64,000 bases of DNA. Source: Pseudomonas entomophila (GTDB lineage Bacteria; Pseudomonadota; Gammaproteobacteria; Pseudomonadales; Pseudomonadaceae). The notes below the pieces were generated by a model. The model was not told where the DNA came from. It worked only from the letters and a program-made list of their open reading frames with translations, and ran no database searches. The translations under genes and the position numbers were made by a program. Of this stretch, positions 33,248 through 42,160 are shown in pieces; position 1 is the first letter of the stretch, and each line of letters opens with the position of its first letter. The stretch spans positions 4,701,001-4,765,000 of the forward strand of contig NZ_CP063832.1 of NCBI RefSeq assembly GCF_023277925.1. Direction: 5' to 3'.

Positions 33248-34489
33248 TTACGCGGTCTTGGGCGCCAGCCTGCTCAGATGCAGGGCCACCAACAACGCCA
33301 CCGCCAGCAGGCTGCCGATGAACAGCCCGATACCGTTCCATCCGGCCATGTGCCAAAACACCCCGCCCGCCGTCCCGGCGACACTCGACCCGGCGTAATA
33401 GCAGAACAGGTACAGCGACGACGCCTGCCCCTTGGCCTTCAATGCCCGGCGCCCGATCCAGCTACTGGCTACCGAATGCGCGCCAAAGAAACCGAAGGTG
33501 AACACCAGCATGCCGACGATGATCATCATCAACGGGCTGGCCAGGGTCATCAGCAGGCCGCCGGCCATCACCAGAATACTGGCCCAGAACACTCGGCGCC
33601 GACCTAGCTTGTCAGCCAGTGCGCCTACCTGCGCCGAGCTGTAGATCCCCGACAGGTATACCACCGAGAGCAGCCCGACCAGCGCCTGGTTCATGTGGTA
33701 AGGCCCGGCCAGCAAGCGGTAGCCGATGTAGTTGAACAGGGTGACGAAGGCGCCCATCAACAGGAAGGCCTCGAGGAACAGCCAGGGTAGCCCGGCATCC
33801 TTGAAGTGCATGACGAAGCCATTGAGCAGATTGCGCGGATGCATCGGCTGGGGGCGGAAGTTGCGCGACTCGGGCAACACTTTCCAGAACACCAGGGCCG
33901 CCACCAGCGCCAGGCCGCCGATGGTCAGCATCGCCGTATGCCAGCTGACGAAGTCGATCAGCACGCCCGTGATCAACCGCCCGCTCATGCCACCGATGGC
34001 ATTGCCTCCGATATACAGCCCCATCGCCAGGCCGATGTGCTGCGGGTGGATCTCTTCGCTCAGGTAAGTCATCGCCACTGCCGCTAGGCCGCTCAATGAC
34101 AGCCCCACCAGGGCGCGGGTGGCCAGCACCAGCTCCCAAGAGGGCATGACCGCGCTGGCCAAGGTCGACAAGGCGGCGCAAAGCAGGGCGAAGACCATCA
34201 CCGGTTTGCGCCCGATACGGTCGGAAACCGGCCCGGTGATCAGCAGCCCGAAGGCCAGCATTGCGGTGGACACTGACAACACCAGGCTGCTCTGCGCGGC
34301 ATTGATGGCGAACTCCTGCGAAAGCAGCGGCATCATCGGCTGCACGCAGTACAGCAGGGCGAAGGTGGCGAAGCCGCCGCTGAACAGCGCCAGCACGGTC
34401 TTCATGAAGGCAGGGGTGCCTTTCTCGATCCAGATGTCGCTGAAGGAAGGCTCGGGTTCGACAGGCAGGGGCACTACGGCGGATCTCAC
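33248..34489 (-). CDS. MFS transporter (YnfM-like)
   Basis: A 413-residue major facilitator with 12 predicted helices. The loop 2-3 signature reads GPVSDRIGRKPVM, repeated in weaker form in the second half (GALADKLGRRRVF). The start is a GTG at 34489; the 28-residue polar N-terminus before FMKTVLALFSGGF could be partly untranslated. Overall pattern resembles the YnfM/YgaY drug-efflux-like subgroup. The substrate is not predictable. Divergent from a LysR regulator that probably controls it. Confidence 0.88.
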   Translation of the reverse strand: MRSAVVPLPVEPEPSFSDIWIEKGTPAFMKTVLALFSGGFATFALLYCVQPMMPLLSQEFAINAAQSSLVLSVSTAMLAFGLLITGPVSDRIGRKPVMVFALLCAALSTLASAVMPSWELVLATRALVGLSLSGLAAVAMTYLSEEIHPQHIGLAMGLYIGGNAIGGMSGRLITGVLIDFVSWHTAMLTIGGLALVAALVFWKVLPESRNFRPQPMHPRNLLNGFVMHFKDAGLPWLFLEAFLLMGAFVTLFNYIGYRLLAGPYHMNQALVGLLSVVYLSGIYSSAQVGALADKLGRRRVFWASILVMAGGLLMTLASPLMMIIVGMLVFTFGFFGAHSVASSWIGRRALKAKGQASSLYLFCYYAGSSVAGTAGGVFWHMAGWNGIGLFIGSLLAVALLVALHLSRLAPKTA

Positions 34490-34600
34490 GGGCGGGTACC
34501 TTCAGGTGCTGCGGTGAAAAAAGCATATAGCTGGCTAATGATTAGATCCAATATATTGTTCGACCTGTTTGATATGTACTGCGACCTATTGGAGTGGATC
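34490..34600. promoter_or_regulatory. Shared MFS/LysR control region
   Basis: The 111-base divergent gap is A/T-rich (ATTAGATCCAATATATTG and similar), unlike its flanks. It must hold both promoters and the LysR binding site; several T-N11-A patterns occur, so I do not pick one. Confidence 0.5.
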
Positions 34601-35494
34601 ATGGAACTGCGTCACCTGCGCTATTTCATCGCCGTGGCCGAAGAGCTGCATTTCGGCCGCGCGGCCCAGCAACTGGGGATCTCGCAACCGCCCTTGAGCC
34701 AGCAGATCCAGGCCCTGGAGCAGGAACTGGGGGCGCGCCTGTTCGAGCGCACCAACCGTCGGGTAGAGCTCAGCGAGGCGGGGCGGCTGTTTCTCGAGGA
34801 AGCCCGGCAGGCGATTGCCCAAGTGGAGAAGGCCGCCGATGTGGCCCGGCGCGCGCAACTGGGCGAGCTGGGCGAGATGAAAATCGGTTTCACGTCCTCG
34901 GCACCGTTCACCTCGAAGATCCCCAAGGCGTTGCATGCTTTCCGCCAGCGCTTCCCGGCGGTGCACCTGAACCTCAAGGAAATGAGCAGCCGCGAGGTGG
35001 CCGAAGGGGTGTTCGACGAATCGATCGAAGTGGGGCTGATGCGGCCGATGCCGTTGCCCGAAGGCCTGGTGGTCACCGAACTGCTGCGCGAGCCGCTGGT
35101 GGCGGTGATCAACGCCTCGCACCCGTTGGCACAGGGCGGCGACCCGGGTGTGTACATGGCAGAGCTGGCGCAGGAACCGTTCGTGTTCTTTCCGCGCAGC
35201 TATGGCAGCGGGCTGCATGCGCAGTTGCTGAGCCTGGCGCGTCAGGCGGGTTTCAGCCCGCACTTCGCCCAGGAGGCGGGGGAGGCGATGACCATTATCG
35301 GCCTGGTGTCGGCGGGGTTGGGGGTATCGGTGTTGCCGGCGTCGTTCCAGCGCATGCGCATCGATGGGGTGGTGTACCGCACGCTGCTGGATGAAGAGGC
35401 GATGACGGCGGTGTGGCTGGTGCAGCGCGAGCGGGGTGGTTCGGCAATGGCCAAGGCCTTTGCCGAACTGCTCACCGGTAAGCTATGCGGTTGA
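34601..35494 (+). CDS. LysR-family transcriptional regulator
   Basis: A 297-residue LTTR. The N-terminal winged helix-turn-helix is LRYFIAVAEELHFGRAAQQL followed by GISQPPLSQQIQALEQELG. The C-terminal periplasmic-binding-like effector domain (about 92-295) includes IGFTSSAPFTSKIPKALHAF. The ATG of MELRHLRYF has a GGAG ribosome site. Divergence from the MFS gene suggests it regulates that transporter and itself; the effector is unknown. Confidence 0.92.
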   Translation: MELRHLRYFIAVAEELHFGRAAQQLGISQPPLSQQIQALEQELGARLFERTNRRVELSEAGRLFLEEARQAIAQVEKAADVARRAQLGELGEMKIGFTSSAPFTSKIPKALHAFRQRFPAVHLNLKEMSSREVAEGVFDESIEVGLMRPMPLPEGLVVTELLREPLVAVINASHPLAQGGDPGVYMAELAQEPFVFFPRSYGSGLHAQLLSLARQAGFSPHFAQEAGEAMTIIGLVSAGLGVSVLPASFQRMRIDGVVYRTLLDEEAMTAVWLVQRERGGSAMAKAFAELLTGKLCG

Positions 35495-35512
35495 TTGGCC
35501 GGCACCTGGACT

Positions 35513-35598
35513 GCCGGCTTGCCGGCGAACACTGGCAAAGCCAGTGCCATTCACCGTGGTGGCTGCACCGGCCCGTTCGCCGGCAAAGCCGGCTCCTA
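35513..35598. repeat. REP pair
   Basis: REP units at about 35513-35529 and 35575-35598 in opposite orientation, with a smaller ACTGGCAAAGCCAGT palindrome between. They fill the gap between the convergent LysR gene and the aryl polyene operon end. Confidence 0.75.
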
Positions 35599-35644
35599 CA
35601 GGTGCATGCGCCTCGGGCTTCCAGGCGCATGTATCGGTCCTTGA

Positions 35645-36073
35645 TCAGTTGAGGGCGTTGCTCTGCTGTTGCACCAGGCTCTGCGTGTATGCGGCATTAA
35701 GTTCGCGCACGATGCTGCGGTCCAGGTTGTAGACCCAGCGGTTGTAGTTGCGGTGGATCTTGCCATCCTTGTAGCCCAGCTCGCGGCTGTCGCGGTAGGC
35801 GATGCGGAACTGGCTGGGGCTGTAGTGGATGTCCACGGCGGCGAAGAAGGTGTTGCGCACGGTGATGTCGGCCTGGATCAGGTTGGGGCCGACGTTGCGC
35901 GCGGTCCAGCCACGCTCGGCGATAGCCTTGAGGATCGCCTGTTGCACTTGCGGCTGGCTGTAGGCATGGCTGGCGGTCAGTTGCTCGGTGGGGTTCAACA
36001 CCGCTTTCGAGGTGCAGCCGGCCAGGCCGGCCAGCGCCAGGCCCAGGGCCACGGCGCGGATGGATGGGGACAT
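35645..36073 (-). CDS. Small lipoprotein at the end of the aryl polyene operon
   Basis: A 142-residue lipoprotein: lipobox LAGLAGC with Cys at about residue 20, then a mixed alpha/beta domain (QPQVQQAILKAIAERGW, DIHYSPSQFRIAYRDSRELGY, IHRNYNRWVYNLDRSI). Function unknown. It lies 25 bases downstream of apeR on the same strand, so it is probably co-transcribed and may act in outer-membrane placement of the product. It is not one of the named Ape proteins I recognise. Confidence 0.7.
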   Translation of the reverse strand: MSPSIRAVALGLALAGLAGCTSKAVLNPTEQLTASHAYSQPQVQQAILKAIAERGWTARNVGPNLIQADITVRNTFFAAVDIHYSPSQFRIAYRDSRELGYKDGKIHRNYNRWVYNLDRSIVRELNAAYTQSLVQQQSNALN

Positions 36074-36098
36074 TCCTTGCTCTCCGTTAGGGGGGATT

Positions 36099-37325
36099 TC
36101 AGGGCCAGCGACGGAAGATCAACGAGGTGTTGACCCCGCCGAAGGCGAAGTTGTTGTTCATCACATGTTCGTGGTTCATCGCACGGAACTCGCCGCGCAG
36201 GTAATCCAGCTCGCCGCAGCGCGGATCGACGTGATCGAGGTTGAGGGTGGGCACGTAGCGGTCGCTGTTCATCATCTCGATGCTGAACCACGACTCCAGC
36301 GCGCCACAGGCGCCCAGGGTGTGGCCAAGGAAGCTCTTCTGCGAGCTGATCGGCATGCGTGGGCCGAACAGGCTGCTGGTGGCCTGGGTTTCGGCGATGT
36401 CGCCCTGTTCGGTGGCGGTGCCGTGACCGTTGACGTAGCCAATCGCCTCGGGAGCCAGCCCCGCGTCCTCCAGGGCCAGCTCCATGGCCCGGCGCATGGT
36501 GGCCTGCTCCGGGCGAGTGGTGTGCTGGCCGTCGGCATTGCTGCCAAAACCGACGATCTCGGCGTGGATCCGGGCGCCACGGGCCAGGGCGTGCTCCAGT
36601 TCCTCGAGCACCAGCATGCCACCACCTTCGCCGATCACCAGGCCATCGCGGTCGATGTCGTAGGGGCGCGGGCTCAGGTGCGGGGTGTCGTTCTTCAGGC
36701 TGGTGGCGTACAGCGCGTCGAATACCATGGCTTCGGTGGGGCACAGCTCCTCGGCGCCACCGGCGAGCATCATCGGCAGGCGCCCGAACTTGATCGCCTC
36801 GTAGGCGTAGCCGATGCCCTGGCTGCCGCTGGTGCAGGCGCTGGAGGTGGGGATCAGGCGCCCGGTGAGGCCGAAGAAGATGCTGATGTTGGCCGCCGTG
36901 GTGTGGGGCATCATGCGCACGTAGGAGTTGGCGTTCAGACCGTCGGCCACCGAGTTGAGCAGCATGTTGCCGAAGGCCTTGATCTCGTCGGTGCTGCCGG
37001 TGGACGAGCCGCAGGCCACGCCCATGCGGCCGTCGCGGATGCTCGGGTCGTCGAGCAGGCCGGCGTCGGCCAAGGCGCGCTCGGCGGCGGCGACCGCCAG
37101 GCGCGATACCCGGCCCATGCTGCGCAGCTGCTTGCGGGTCCAGTGGCCGGGCACCTGGAAGTCATCGATGGGGCCGGCCAGGCGGGTGTTGAGTTCCTCG
37201 AAGCGGTCCCACTCGTCCATGCGGCGGATGCCGCTGCGGCGCTGGGCGAAATACCCGGCAATGGTGCCCCAGTCATTGCCCAGGGCGGTGAGGCCGGCCA
37301 TGCCGGTGACGACGACGCGGCGCAT
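36099..37325 (-). CDS. apeR: ApeR-type beta-ketoacyl-ACP synthase
   Basis: A 408-residue FabF-like ketosynthase with an intact catalytic triad: Cys164 in SSACTSGS, His301 in NGHGTATEQGD and His335 in SFLGHTLGA. It should perform Claisen condensation of malonyl-ACP with the growing chain. Its place after apeQ matches ApeR of the described APE clusters, which was implicated in priming or early elongation. The ATG overlaps the apeQ stop (TGATG); the GTG two codons earlier is less likely. Confidence 0.85.
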   Translation of the reverse strand: MRRVVVTGMAGLTALGNDWGTIAGYFAQRRSGIRRMDEWDRFEELNTRLAGPIDDFQVPGHWTRKQLRSMGRVSRLAVAAAERALADAGLLDDPSIRDGRMGVACGSSTGSTDEIKAFGNMLLNSVADGLNANSYVRMMPHTTAANISIFFGLTGRLIPTSSACTSGSQGIGYAYEAIKFGRLPMMLAGGAEELCPTEAMVFDALYATSLKNDTPHLSPRPYDIDRDGLVIGEGGGMLVLEELEHALARGARIHAEIVGFGSNADGQHTTRPEQATMRRAMELALEDAGLAPEAIGYVNGHGTATEQGDIAETQATSSLFGPRMPISSQKSFLGHTLGACGALESWFSIEMMNSDRYVPTLNLDHVDPRCGELDYLRGEFRAMNHEHVMNNNFAFGGVNTSLIFRRWP

Positions 37326-38053
37326 CAGCACAGCCCTCCGTTGACCGCCAGCACCTGGCGGGTGATGTAGGCCGCCTCGGGCGACATGAGGAAATTCACC
37401 GCGCCGGCCACTTCTTCCGCCGTGCCCATGCGGCCTGCGGGGATCATCTTCAGCAACTCGTCCACCGGCACGTGCTCGTCGAGCATGGCGGTGTCGATCA
37501 GCCCCGGGGCCACGCAGTTGACGGTGATGCGGCGCTTGCCCAGCTCGATCGCCAGGGCCTTGGCGGCACCGATCAGGCCGGCCTTGGAGGCGCTGTAGTT
37601 GACCTGGCCGCGGTTACCGATCAGCCCGGACACCGAGGTGACGCAAACGATGCGACCCGGCGCGCGGCGGCGGATCATCGGCATCGTCAGCGGGTGCAGG
37701 ACGTTGTAGAAGCCGTCCAGGTTGGTGCGCATGACCTGATCCCAATCGTCCTCGGTCAGGGCCGGGAAGGCGCCGTCGCGGGTCAGGCCGGCATTGCACA
37801 CCACGCCGTAGTAGGCGCCGTGGGTCTCCACGTCGGCTTCCAGGATGGCCTTGCAGGCCGCGCGGTCGGCGACATCGAACTGCAGCACCCGTGCCTGCCG
37901 GCCCAGCGCCTGGACTTCGGTGGCGACAGCGTCGGCCTCGGCGCGGCCGCTGCGGCAGTGCAGGACCAGGTCGAAACCGGCGTGTGCCAGGCGCAGGGCA
38001 ATGGCCCGGCCGATGCCACGGCTGGAGCCGGTGACCAGGATGGTGTCAGTCAT
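37325..38053 (-). CDS. apeQ: ApeQ, 3-ketoacyl-ACP reductase
   Basis: A 242-residue SDR (FabG type) that reduces the 3-keto group in each polyene extension round. The NADPH motif is TGSSRGIGRAIA near residue 8; NAG is present (VVCNAGLTRD); the catalytic Ser is in VTSVSGLIG and the YxxxK in NYSASKAGL. The start is the ATG of MTDTILV; it overlaps the end of apeP by eight bases. Confidence 0.88.
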   Translation of the reverse strand: MTDTILVTGSSRGIGRAIALRLAHAGFDLVLHCRSGRAEADAVATEVQALGRQARVLQFDVADRAACKAILEADVETHGAYYGVVCNAGLTRDGAFPALTEDDWDQVMRTNLDGFYNVLHPLTMPMIRRRAPGRIVCVTSVSGLIGNRGQVNYSASKAGLIGAAKALAIELGKRRITVNCVAPGLIDTAMLDEHVPVDELLKMIPAGRMGTAEEVAGAVNFLMSPEAAYITRQVLAVNGGLC

Positions 38054-38516
38054 GGGGGGACTCCTCAGGGCCCGCCTCGGCCAGGTAACTGGCCACTTGC
38101 GGCGGGCGGTAGACATTCAGGCGAGCGCTGGCGTGGATGCCGGGGCCGCGCAGGTGGCATTCGAACACGCCCATGCCGTTGTCGTCTTCCAGCGAGCGCA
38201 GTGCGTGGATGTGCAACTCGGCGCCGGCCGGGAACTGCTCGACATCACATTCGAACTTGCGGGTGCCGAGCAGGAAGCCCAGCTCCACAGGCTGGCCCAG
38301 GCGGCGCGCGCGGCAGCCGGCGTAGGCGGCCACGCTCTGGGCCATCAGCTCCAGGCCCAGCCACGCCGGCAGGCTGCCGTCGGCGCGGTTGAACAGGCCG
38401 CCGGGGCGCACGGTGGTACGGGTGTGGATCTGCTCATCGTCGCAGCTGTCGACCTGATCGATCAGGATCATGTCGCCGGCGTGGGGCAGCAGTTCGGCCA
38501 AAGGCCAGGCAATCAT
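38046..38516 (-). CDS. apeP: ApeP, hotdog-fold 3-hydroxyacyl-ACP dehydratase
   Basis: A 156-residue hotdog protein: LLPHAGDMILIDQV at the start and AWLGLELMAQSVAAYAGCRAR as the central helix. This resembles the ApeP/FabZ-like dehydratases annotated in APE clusters. With the ApeI domain it would dehydrate each 3-hydroxyacyl intermediate; without enoyl reduction the chain keeps conjugated trans double bonds. The ATG is chosen because it overlaps the apeO stop by four bases. Confidence 0.82.
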   Translation of the reverse strand: MIAWPLAELLPHAGDMILIDQVDSCDDEQIHTRTTVRPGGLFNRADGSLPAWLGLELMAQSVAAYAGCRARRLGQPVELGFLLGTRKFECDVEQFPAGAELHIHALRSLEDDNGMGVFECHLRGPGIHASARLNVYRPPQVASYLAEAGPEESPHD

Positions 38517-39706
38517 GGGGTGTCTCCGAGAATCAGGCTCACGTTGTTGCCACCGAAGGCGAACGAGTTGCTCATCAGGCGGCGCGGGCGGCCCTGGGGC
38601 AGGCGATGGCTGCTGTCGGCCAGGGCCAGGTTCGCCAATTGCGGGTCGCGCTGGCCGTCCCACACATGGGGGGGCAGCCTGCCGTCCGGGTTGTGTTCGC
38701 TCAGGGCCAGCCAGCAGAAGGCCGCTTCCAGCGCGCCGGCCGCACCCAGGGTGTGGCCGGTCATGGGCTTGCTCGACGAGCAGGGCGTGCCGGCGCCGAA
38801 CAAGGCATGCACGGCCAGGCTTTCCATGGCGTCGTTGTGCTGGGTGGCGGTGCCGTGCAGGTTCAGGTAGTCGATCTGCGCCGCATCCAGGCCGGCATTG
38901 TCCAGGGCCTTGGCCATGGCGTGCAAGGCGCCCTTGCCGGTGGGGTCGGGTGCCGAGATGTGGTGGGCGTCGGAACTGGCACCGGCACCCAGCAGGGCGA
39001 TGGACGGGCCCTGTGCCGGGCGTGTGCGGGTCATGACGAACAGCGCGGCGCCTTCGCCGATGTTGATGCCGTCGCGGTTCACCGAGAACGGGTTGCAGCG
39101 TTGTTCGCTGACCGCGTCCAGGGCGCTGAAACCGTTGAGGGTCAGCCCGCACAGGCTGTCGACGCCGCCGCACAGCACCGCGTCGCACAGGCCCAGGTCG
39201 AGCAGCCGGCGCGCGCTCAGCAGCGCCCGGCCGCTGGAGGTGCAGGCGGTGGAGATCACGTAGGCCGGGCCGCTGAGCTGCAACCAGTCGGCCAGGAACT
39301 CGGCGGGGGCGCTCAGTGCTTGCTGGTCGTAGCGGTAGCTGTCGGGCAGCGCCCCTTCACGCAGGTAATGGGCGATGCCGACGCTGGCCTCGGCGATGCC
39401 CGAAGTGCTGGTGCCCAGCACCACGGCGACCCGCTGCGGGCCGAATTCGGCGATCACCTGGCGGATTGCCGGTTCGATCTGCAAGGCCGCGCAGTACAGC
39501 AACTGGTTGTTGCGGCTGTGCTGCTCTGGCAGCGGCACGGCAGGCAGCTCGCCGTTCACCGCGCCCACGGGCGGGCGGCGCTCCGGCACCCAGCCATCCT
39601 GGGGTTGCATGCCGGAGCAGTCACCGGCGAACAGGCGCGCGGCCACCTGGGCCTGGCCGCGACCGAGGGCGCAGACCAGGCCCAGGGCGTTGAGGTAGGC
39701 AGTCAT
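38513..39706 (-). CDS. apeO: ApeO, elongating beta-ketoacyl-ACP synthase
   Basis: A 397-residue FabB/F-like ketosynthase with Cys155 (STACTSSG), His284 (NLHGTATQHND) and His318 (KPMTGHTLGAAG), so it is catalytically complete. In characterised APE pathways ApeO works as a heterodimer with cysteine-less ApeC to extend the polyene; both are present here at opposite ends of the operon. Overlaps apeN and apeP by four bases each. Confidence 0.86.
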   Translation of the reverse strand: MTAYLNALGLVCALGRGQAQVAARLFAGDCSGMQPQDGWVPERRPPVGAVNGELPAVPLPEQHSRNNQLLYCAALQIEPAIRQVIAEFGPQRVAVVLGTSTSGIAEASVGIAHYLREGALPDSYRYDQQALSAPAEFLADWLQLSGPAYVISTACTSSGRALLSARRLLDLGLCDAVLCGGVDSLCGLTLNGFSALDAVSEQRCNPFSVNRDGINIGEGAALFVMTRTRPAQGPSIALLGAGASSDAHHISAPDPTGKGALHAMAKALDNAGLDAAQIDYLNLHGTATQHNDAMESLAVHALFGAGTPCSSSKPMTGHTLGAAGALEAAFCWLALSEHNPDGRLPPHVWDGQRDPQLANLALADSSHRLPQGRPRRLMSNSFAFGGNNVSLILGDTP

Positions 39707-40188
39707 GGCGTGCTCTCGCTGGGCAATGGGCTGACTTCATAGCGCAGGCCCTGGCCCAGGTTCAAGGTGAAACGGTCGCTGGCCCGATAGTTGACCTGCC
39801 AGCGGTCGCCCAGCCAGCGTTGTTGGCCGTGCTGGCGCGCCTGTGGGTACAGGCGCTGTACTTGCTCGGAGGGCGTCAGGGCGAACAGCACGGCGGCGAA
39901 CAGTTCGCGCGCTGCCGGGTTGGGTGGCAGCAGGCCGTCGGCCTGCCAGCGCGTCCCCTCGAGCAGTTGGCGGGCCTGGGGGATACCCAGCAGGTCGAGC
40001 AGCGACCAGCGCAGGCGATGGTCTTCGCTTTGGATCACCAGCAGCCAATCCTGGCGTTGACCGTCCTGCTCACGCTGCACATGCAACTGGCGCGGCAGCG
40101 TCAGTGTGGGCAGTGTCTCGGGCAGCGGCGGGTGCGCGGCACAGGCGCCGAGCAACAGGCACAAGCACAGCGCCAGCAGGTGTTTCAT
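39703..40188 (-). CDS. apeN: ApeN-like DUF3261 lipoprotein
   Basis: A 161-residue lipoprotein with signal and lipobox MKHLLALCLCLLLGAC, then a beta-rich DUF3261-type domain. In APE clusters this lipoprotein goes with the LolA-like carrier (ApeL) and is thought to act like LolB, receiving the aryl polyene lipid at the outer membrane. Chosen ATG gives the signal peptide and overlaps the methyltransferase stop by four bases. Confidence 0.8.
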   Translation of the reverse strand: MKHLLALCLCLLLGACAAHPPLPETLPTLTLPRQLHVQREQDGQRQDWLLVIQSEDHRLRWSLLDLLGIPQARQLLEGTRWQADGLLPPNPAARELFAAVLFALTPSEQVQRLYPQARQHGQQRWLGDRWQVNYRASDRFTLNLGQGLRYEVSPLPSESTP

Positions 40189-40916
40189 GGCCGCTCCAGG
40201 GGTTTGCGCGCCACCACGTTGACCAGGGTTTCCTCGCGCTGGCCAACCGGTGGCGGCTTGCGCAGTCCAAGGCGTTCGAGCAGGCCGAAGTCCTTCGAGC
40301 GGCTCCACCACAAGTAAGGGTAGGACACGTTGCGCTCAGCGAACTCGAAGCCTTGGCCACGCAGCATCTGCAGGTAGCCTTCGGCGCTCTTCTGTACGTG
40401 CATGGGGTGGCGGAACAGCCAGCGGATCACCCAGGTGTCGATGTAGGCCTCGGTGGACTCGGCGAACAGCAGGTAGCCGCCCGGCTTGAGCACTCGGTGG
40501 AATTCGGCCAGGGCTTTCTCCTGCTCCACCAGGTGGTGGAAGGTCTGGTGGCAGAACACGATGTCGACGCTGGCATCAGGGAACTGCAATGCGGCGCAGT
40601 CGCTGCCGCGCAACTCCACCTCGACACCCAGGCGCTGGGCCTCGGCGGCGCTCAGCGCCAGGCTGTGCGGGTCGGCGTCGGTGCCCAGCAGGCGCGAGGG
40701 GGCGAACACCTGCATCAGGTGTTTGAACGACTTGCCCTGGCCGCAGCCGGCATCGAGCAGCACCGGCGCTTGCGGCGGCTCGCCGTCGAACAGCCGGCGC
40801 AGGTCGTTGATCGCCACGCGCAGCACATGGTGCTGCCAGGTGTGGCTGCGCAGGAACCAGAAGCCGATGCGGGTCTCTTCGACGTAGGTGTCGCTCAGGT
40901 AGGTTTGCTGGCTCAT
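40185..40916 (-). CDS. Class I SAM methyltransferase in the APE operon
   Basis: A 243-residue Methyltransf_11-like enzyme. Motif I is DAGCGQG (55-61), the acidic residue that binds the SAM ribose is in GTDAD (Asp80), and the post-I/II motifs are VDIVFCHQTFHHL and LKPGGYLLF. It probably O- or C-methylates the aryl head; methoxy or methylated aryl groups occur in several APEs. Overlaps the flavin enzyme gene by four bases. Confidence 0.82.
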   Translation of the reverse strand: MSQQTYLSDTYVEETRIGFWFLRSHTWQHHVLRVAINDLRRLFDGEPPQAPVLLDAGCGQGKSFKHLMQVFAPSRLLGTDADPHSLALSAAEAQRLGVEVELRGSDCAALQFPDASVDIVFCHQTFHHLVEQEKALAEFHRVLKPGGYLLFAESTEAYIDTWVIRWLFRHPMHVQKSAEGYLQMLRGQGFEFAERNVSYPYLWWSRSKDFGLLERLGLRKPPPVGQREETLVNVVARKPLERP

Positions 40917-42160
40917 GCCGGCGTCCTCGCGCACAGCTCGGCGAGGGTGCGCAGGCGGCGCTTGGGCTCGGCGACGAACGGGTTGCGCAGGTCCCAGGCG
41001 TAGCCGGCCAGGATTGAGCTGATCATGGCGCGGATTTCCGGCGAGCTGCCAGGGTGGTAGATCACGTCCTGGAAGCTGCCGTCGTACCAGCCTTCGACAT
41101 AGGCACGGAAGGTATCGACGCCACGCTTGAGCGGCGTGGCGAATTCGGCCTGCCAGTCCACCGCCTCGCCTTGCAACTGGCGGTGCAGCAGGTTGGCAGC
41201 CATGCTCGCCGAGCGCATGGCGATGGTCACGCCCGAGGAAAATACCGGGTCGAGGAATTCGGCGGCGTTGCCCAGCAGGGCGAAGCCTGGGCCATGCAAG
41301 GTGCTGACGTTGGCCGAGTAGCCACCGATGGTGCGTGCCGGGGTGTCCCAGACGGCGTTGGCCAGCACCTTGGCCAGGCTCGGGGTCTGGGCCACGAAGT
41401 GCTTGAGGCAGGCGTCCAGGTCGGTTGGTGCCTCGGCGAAGCGCTCGGCGGCGGCGACCACGCCGAGGGAGGTACGGCCATTGCTGAACGGGATGGTCCA
41501 GAACCAGATGTCACGGTGTTCGGGGTGGGTGGTGATGAGGATTTTTTCGCGGTCGAAGCCGGGGTGGTCGATGCGGTCCTCGATGTGGGTGAACACTGCC
41601 TGGCGCACCGGGAAGTTCGACGGTGCTTCCAGTTCCAGCAGACGTGGCAGCACGCGGCCGTAGCCGCTGGCGTCGAGCACGAAGGCGCATTCCACTTCGT
41701 ATTCGTCACCCTGGGGGCGGCGGGCCCGCACGCGCGGGCAGTCACCGGCCATGTCGACGCTGACGATCTCGTGCTCGTAGCGGATCTCCACACCTTGGGC
41801 TTGCGCCTGGTCGGCGAGCAACTGGTCGAACTGCGCACGCTGCACCTGGAAGGTGCTCGGTTTGCCCTGGGAGAAGGTCAGGCCGAAGTCGAACGCGCTG
41901 TATTCCTCGCCCCAGGCGAAGGCGGCGCCGTTCTTGTGCTGGAAGCCGGCGGCCTGCACCGCTTCGAGCATCCCGGCCTCTTCGATGAAGTCCAGGCAGT
42001 GGGACAGCAGGCTCTCGCCGATGGAGAAGCGCGGAAAGCGCTGGCGCTCCAACACCAGGACGTCGTGGCCCTTGCGCTTGAGCAGGGCGGCGGCGATGGC
42101 GCCGGAAGGCCCGGCGCCGATCACCAGTACCTGGCGTTGTTGCAGTTCACAGTTCGGCAT
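40913..42160 (-). CDS. Flavin-dependent halogenase-like enzyme
   Basis: A 415-residue FAD protein of the tryptophan-halogenase/p-hydroxybenzoate-hydroxylase type. FAD-binding GAGPSG at 15-20 and GESLLSHC at 48-55. Two halogenase hallmarks are visible: W-x-W-x-I-P at 219-224 (WFWTIP) and a Lys (K76) in HKNGAAFAWG, the position of the HOX-guiding catalytic lysine. It is shorter than tryptophan halogenases but close to phenol halogenases of the CmlS/xanthomonadin type. Halogenation of the aryl head is likely, but hydroxylation is not excluded. Confidence 0.75.
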   Translation of the reverse strand: MPNCELQQRQVLVIGAGPSGAIAAALLKRKGHDVLVLERQRFPRFSIGESLLSHCLDFIEEAGMLEAVQAAGFQHKNGAAFAWGEEYSAFDFGLTFSQGKPSTFQVQRAQFDQLLADQAQAQGVEIRYEHEIVSVDMAGDCPRVRARRPQGDEYEVECAFVLDASGYGRVLPRLLELEAPSNFPVRQAVFTHIEDRIDHPGFDREKILITTHPEHRDIWFWTIPFSNGRTSLGVVAAAERFAEAPTDLDACLKHFVAQTPSLAKVLANAVWDTPARTIGGYSANVSTLHGPGFALLGNAAEFLDPVFSSGVTIAMRSASMAANLLHRQLQGEAVDWQAEFATPLKRGVDTFRAYVEGWYDGSFQDVIYHPGSSPEIRAMISSILAGYAWDLRNPFVAEPKRRLRTLAELCARTPA

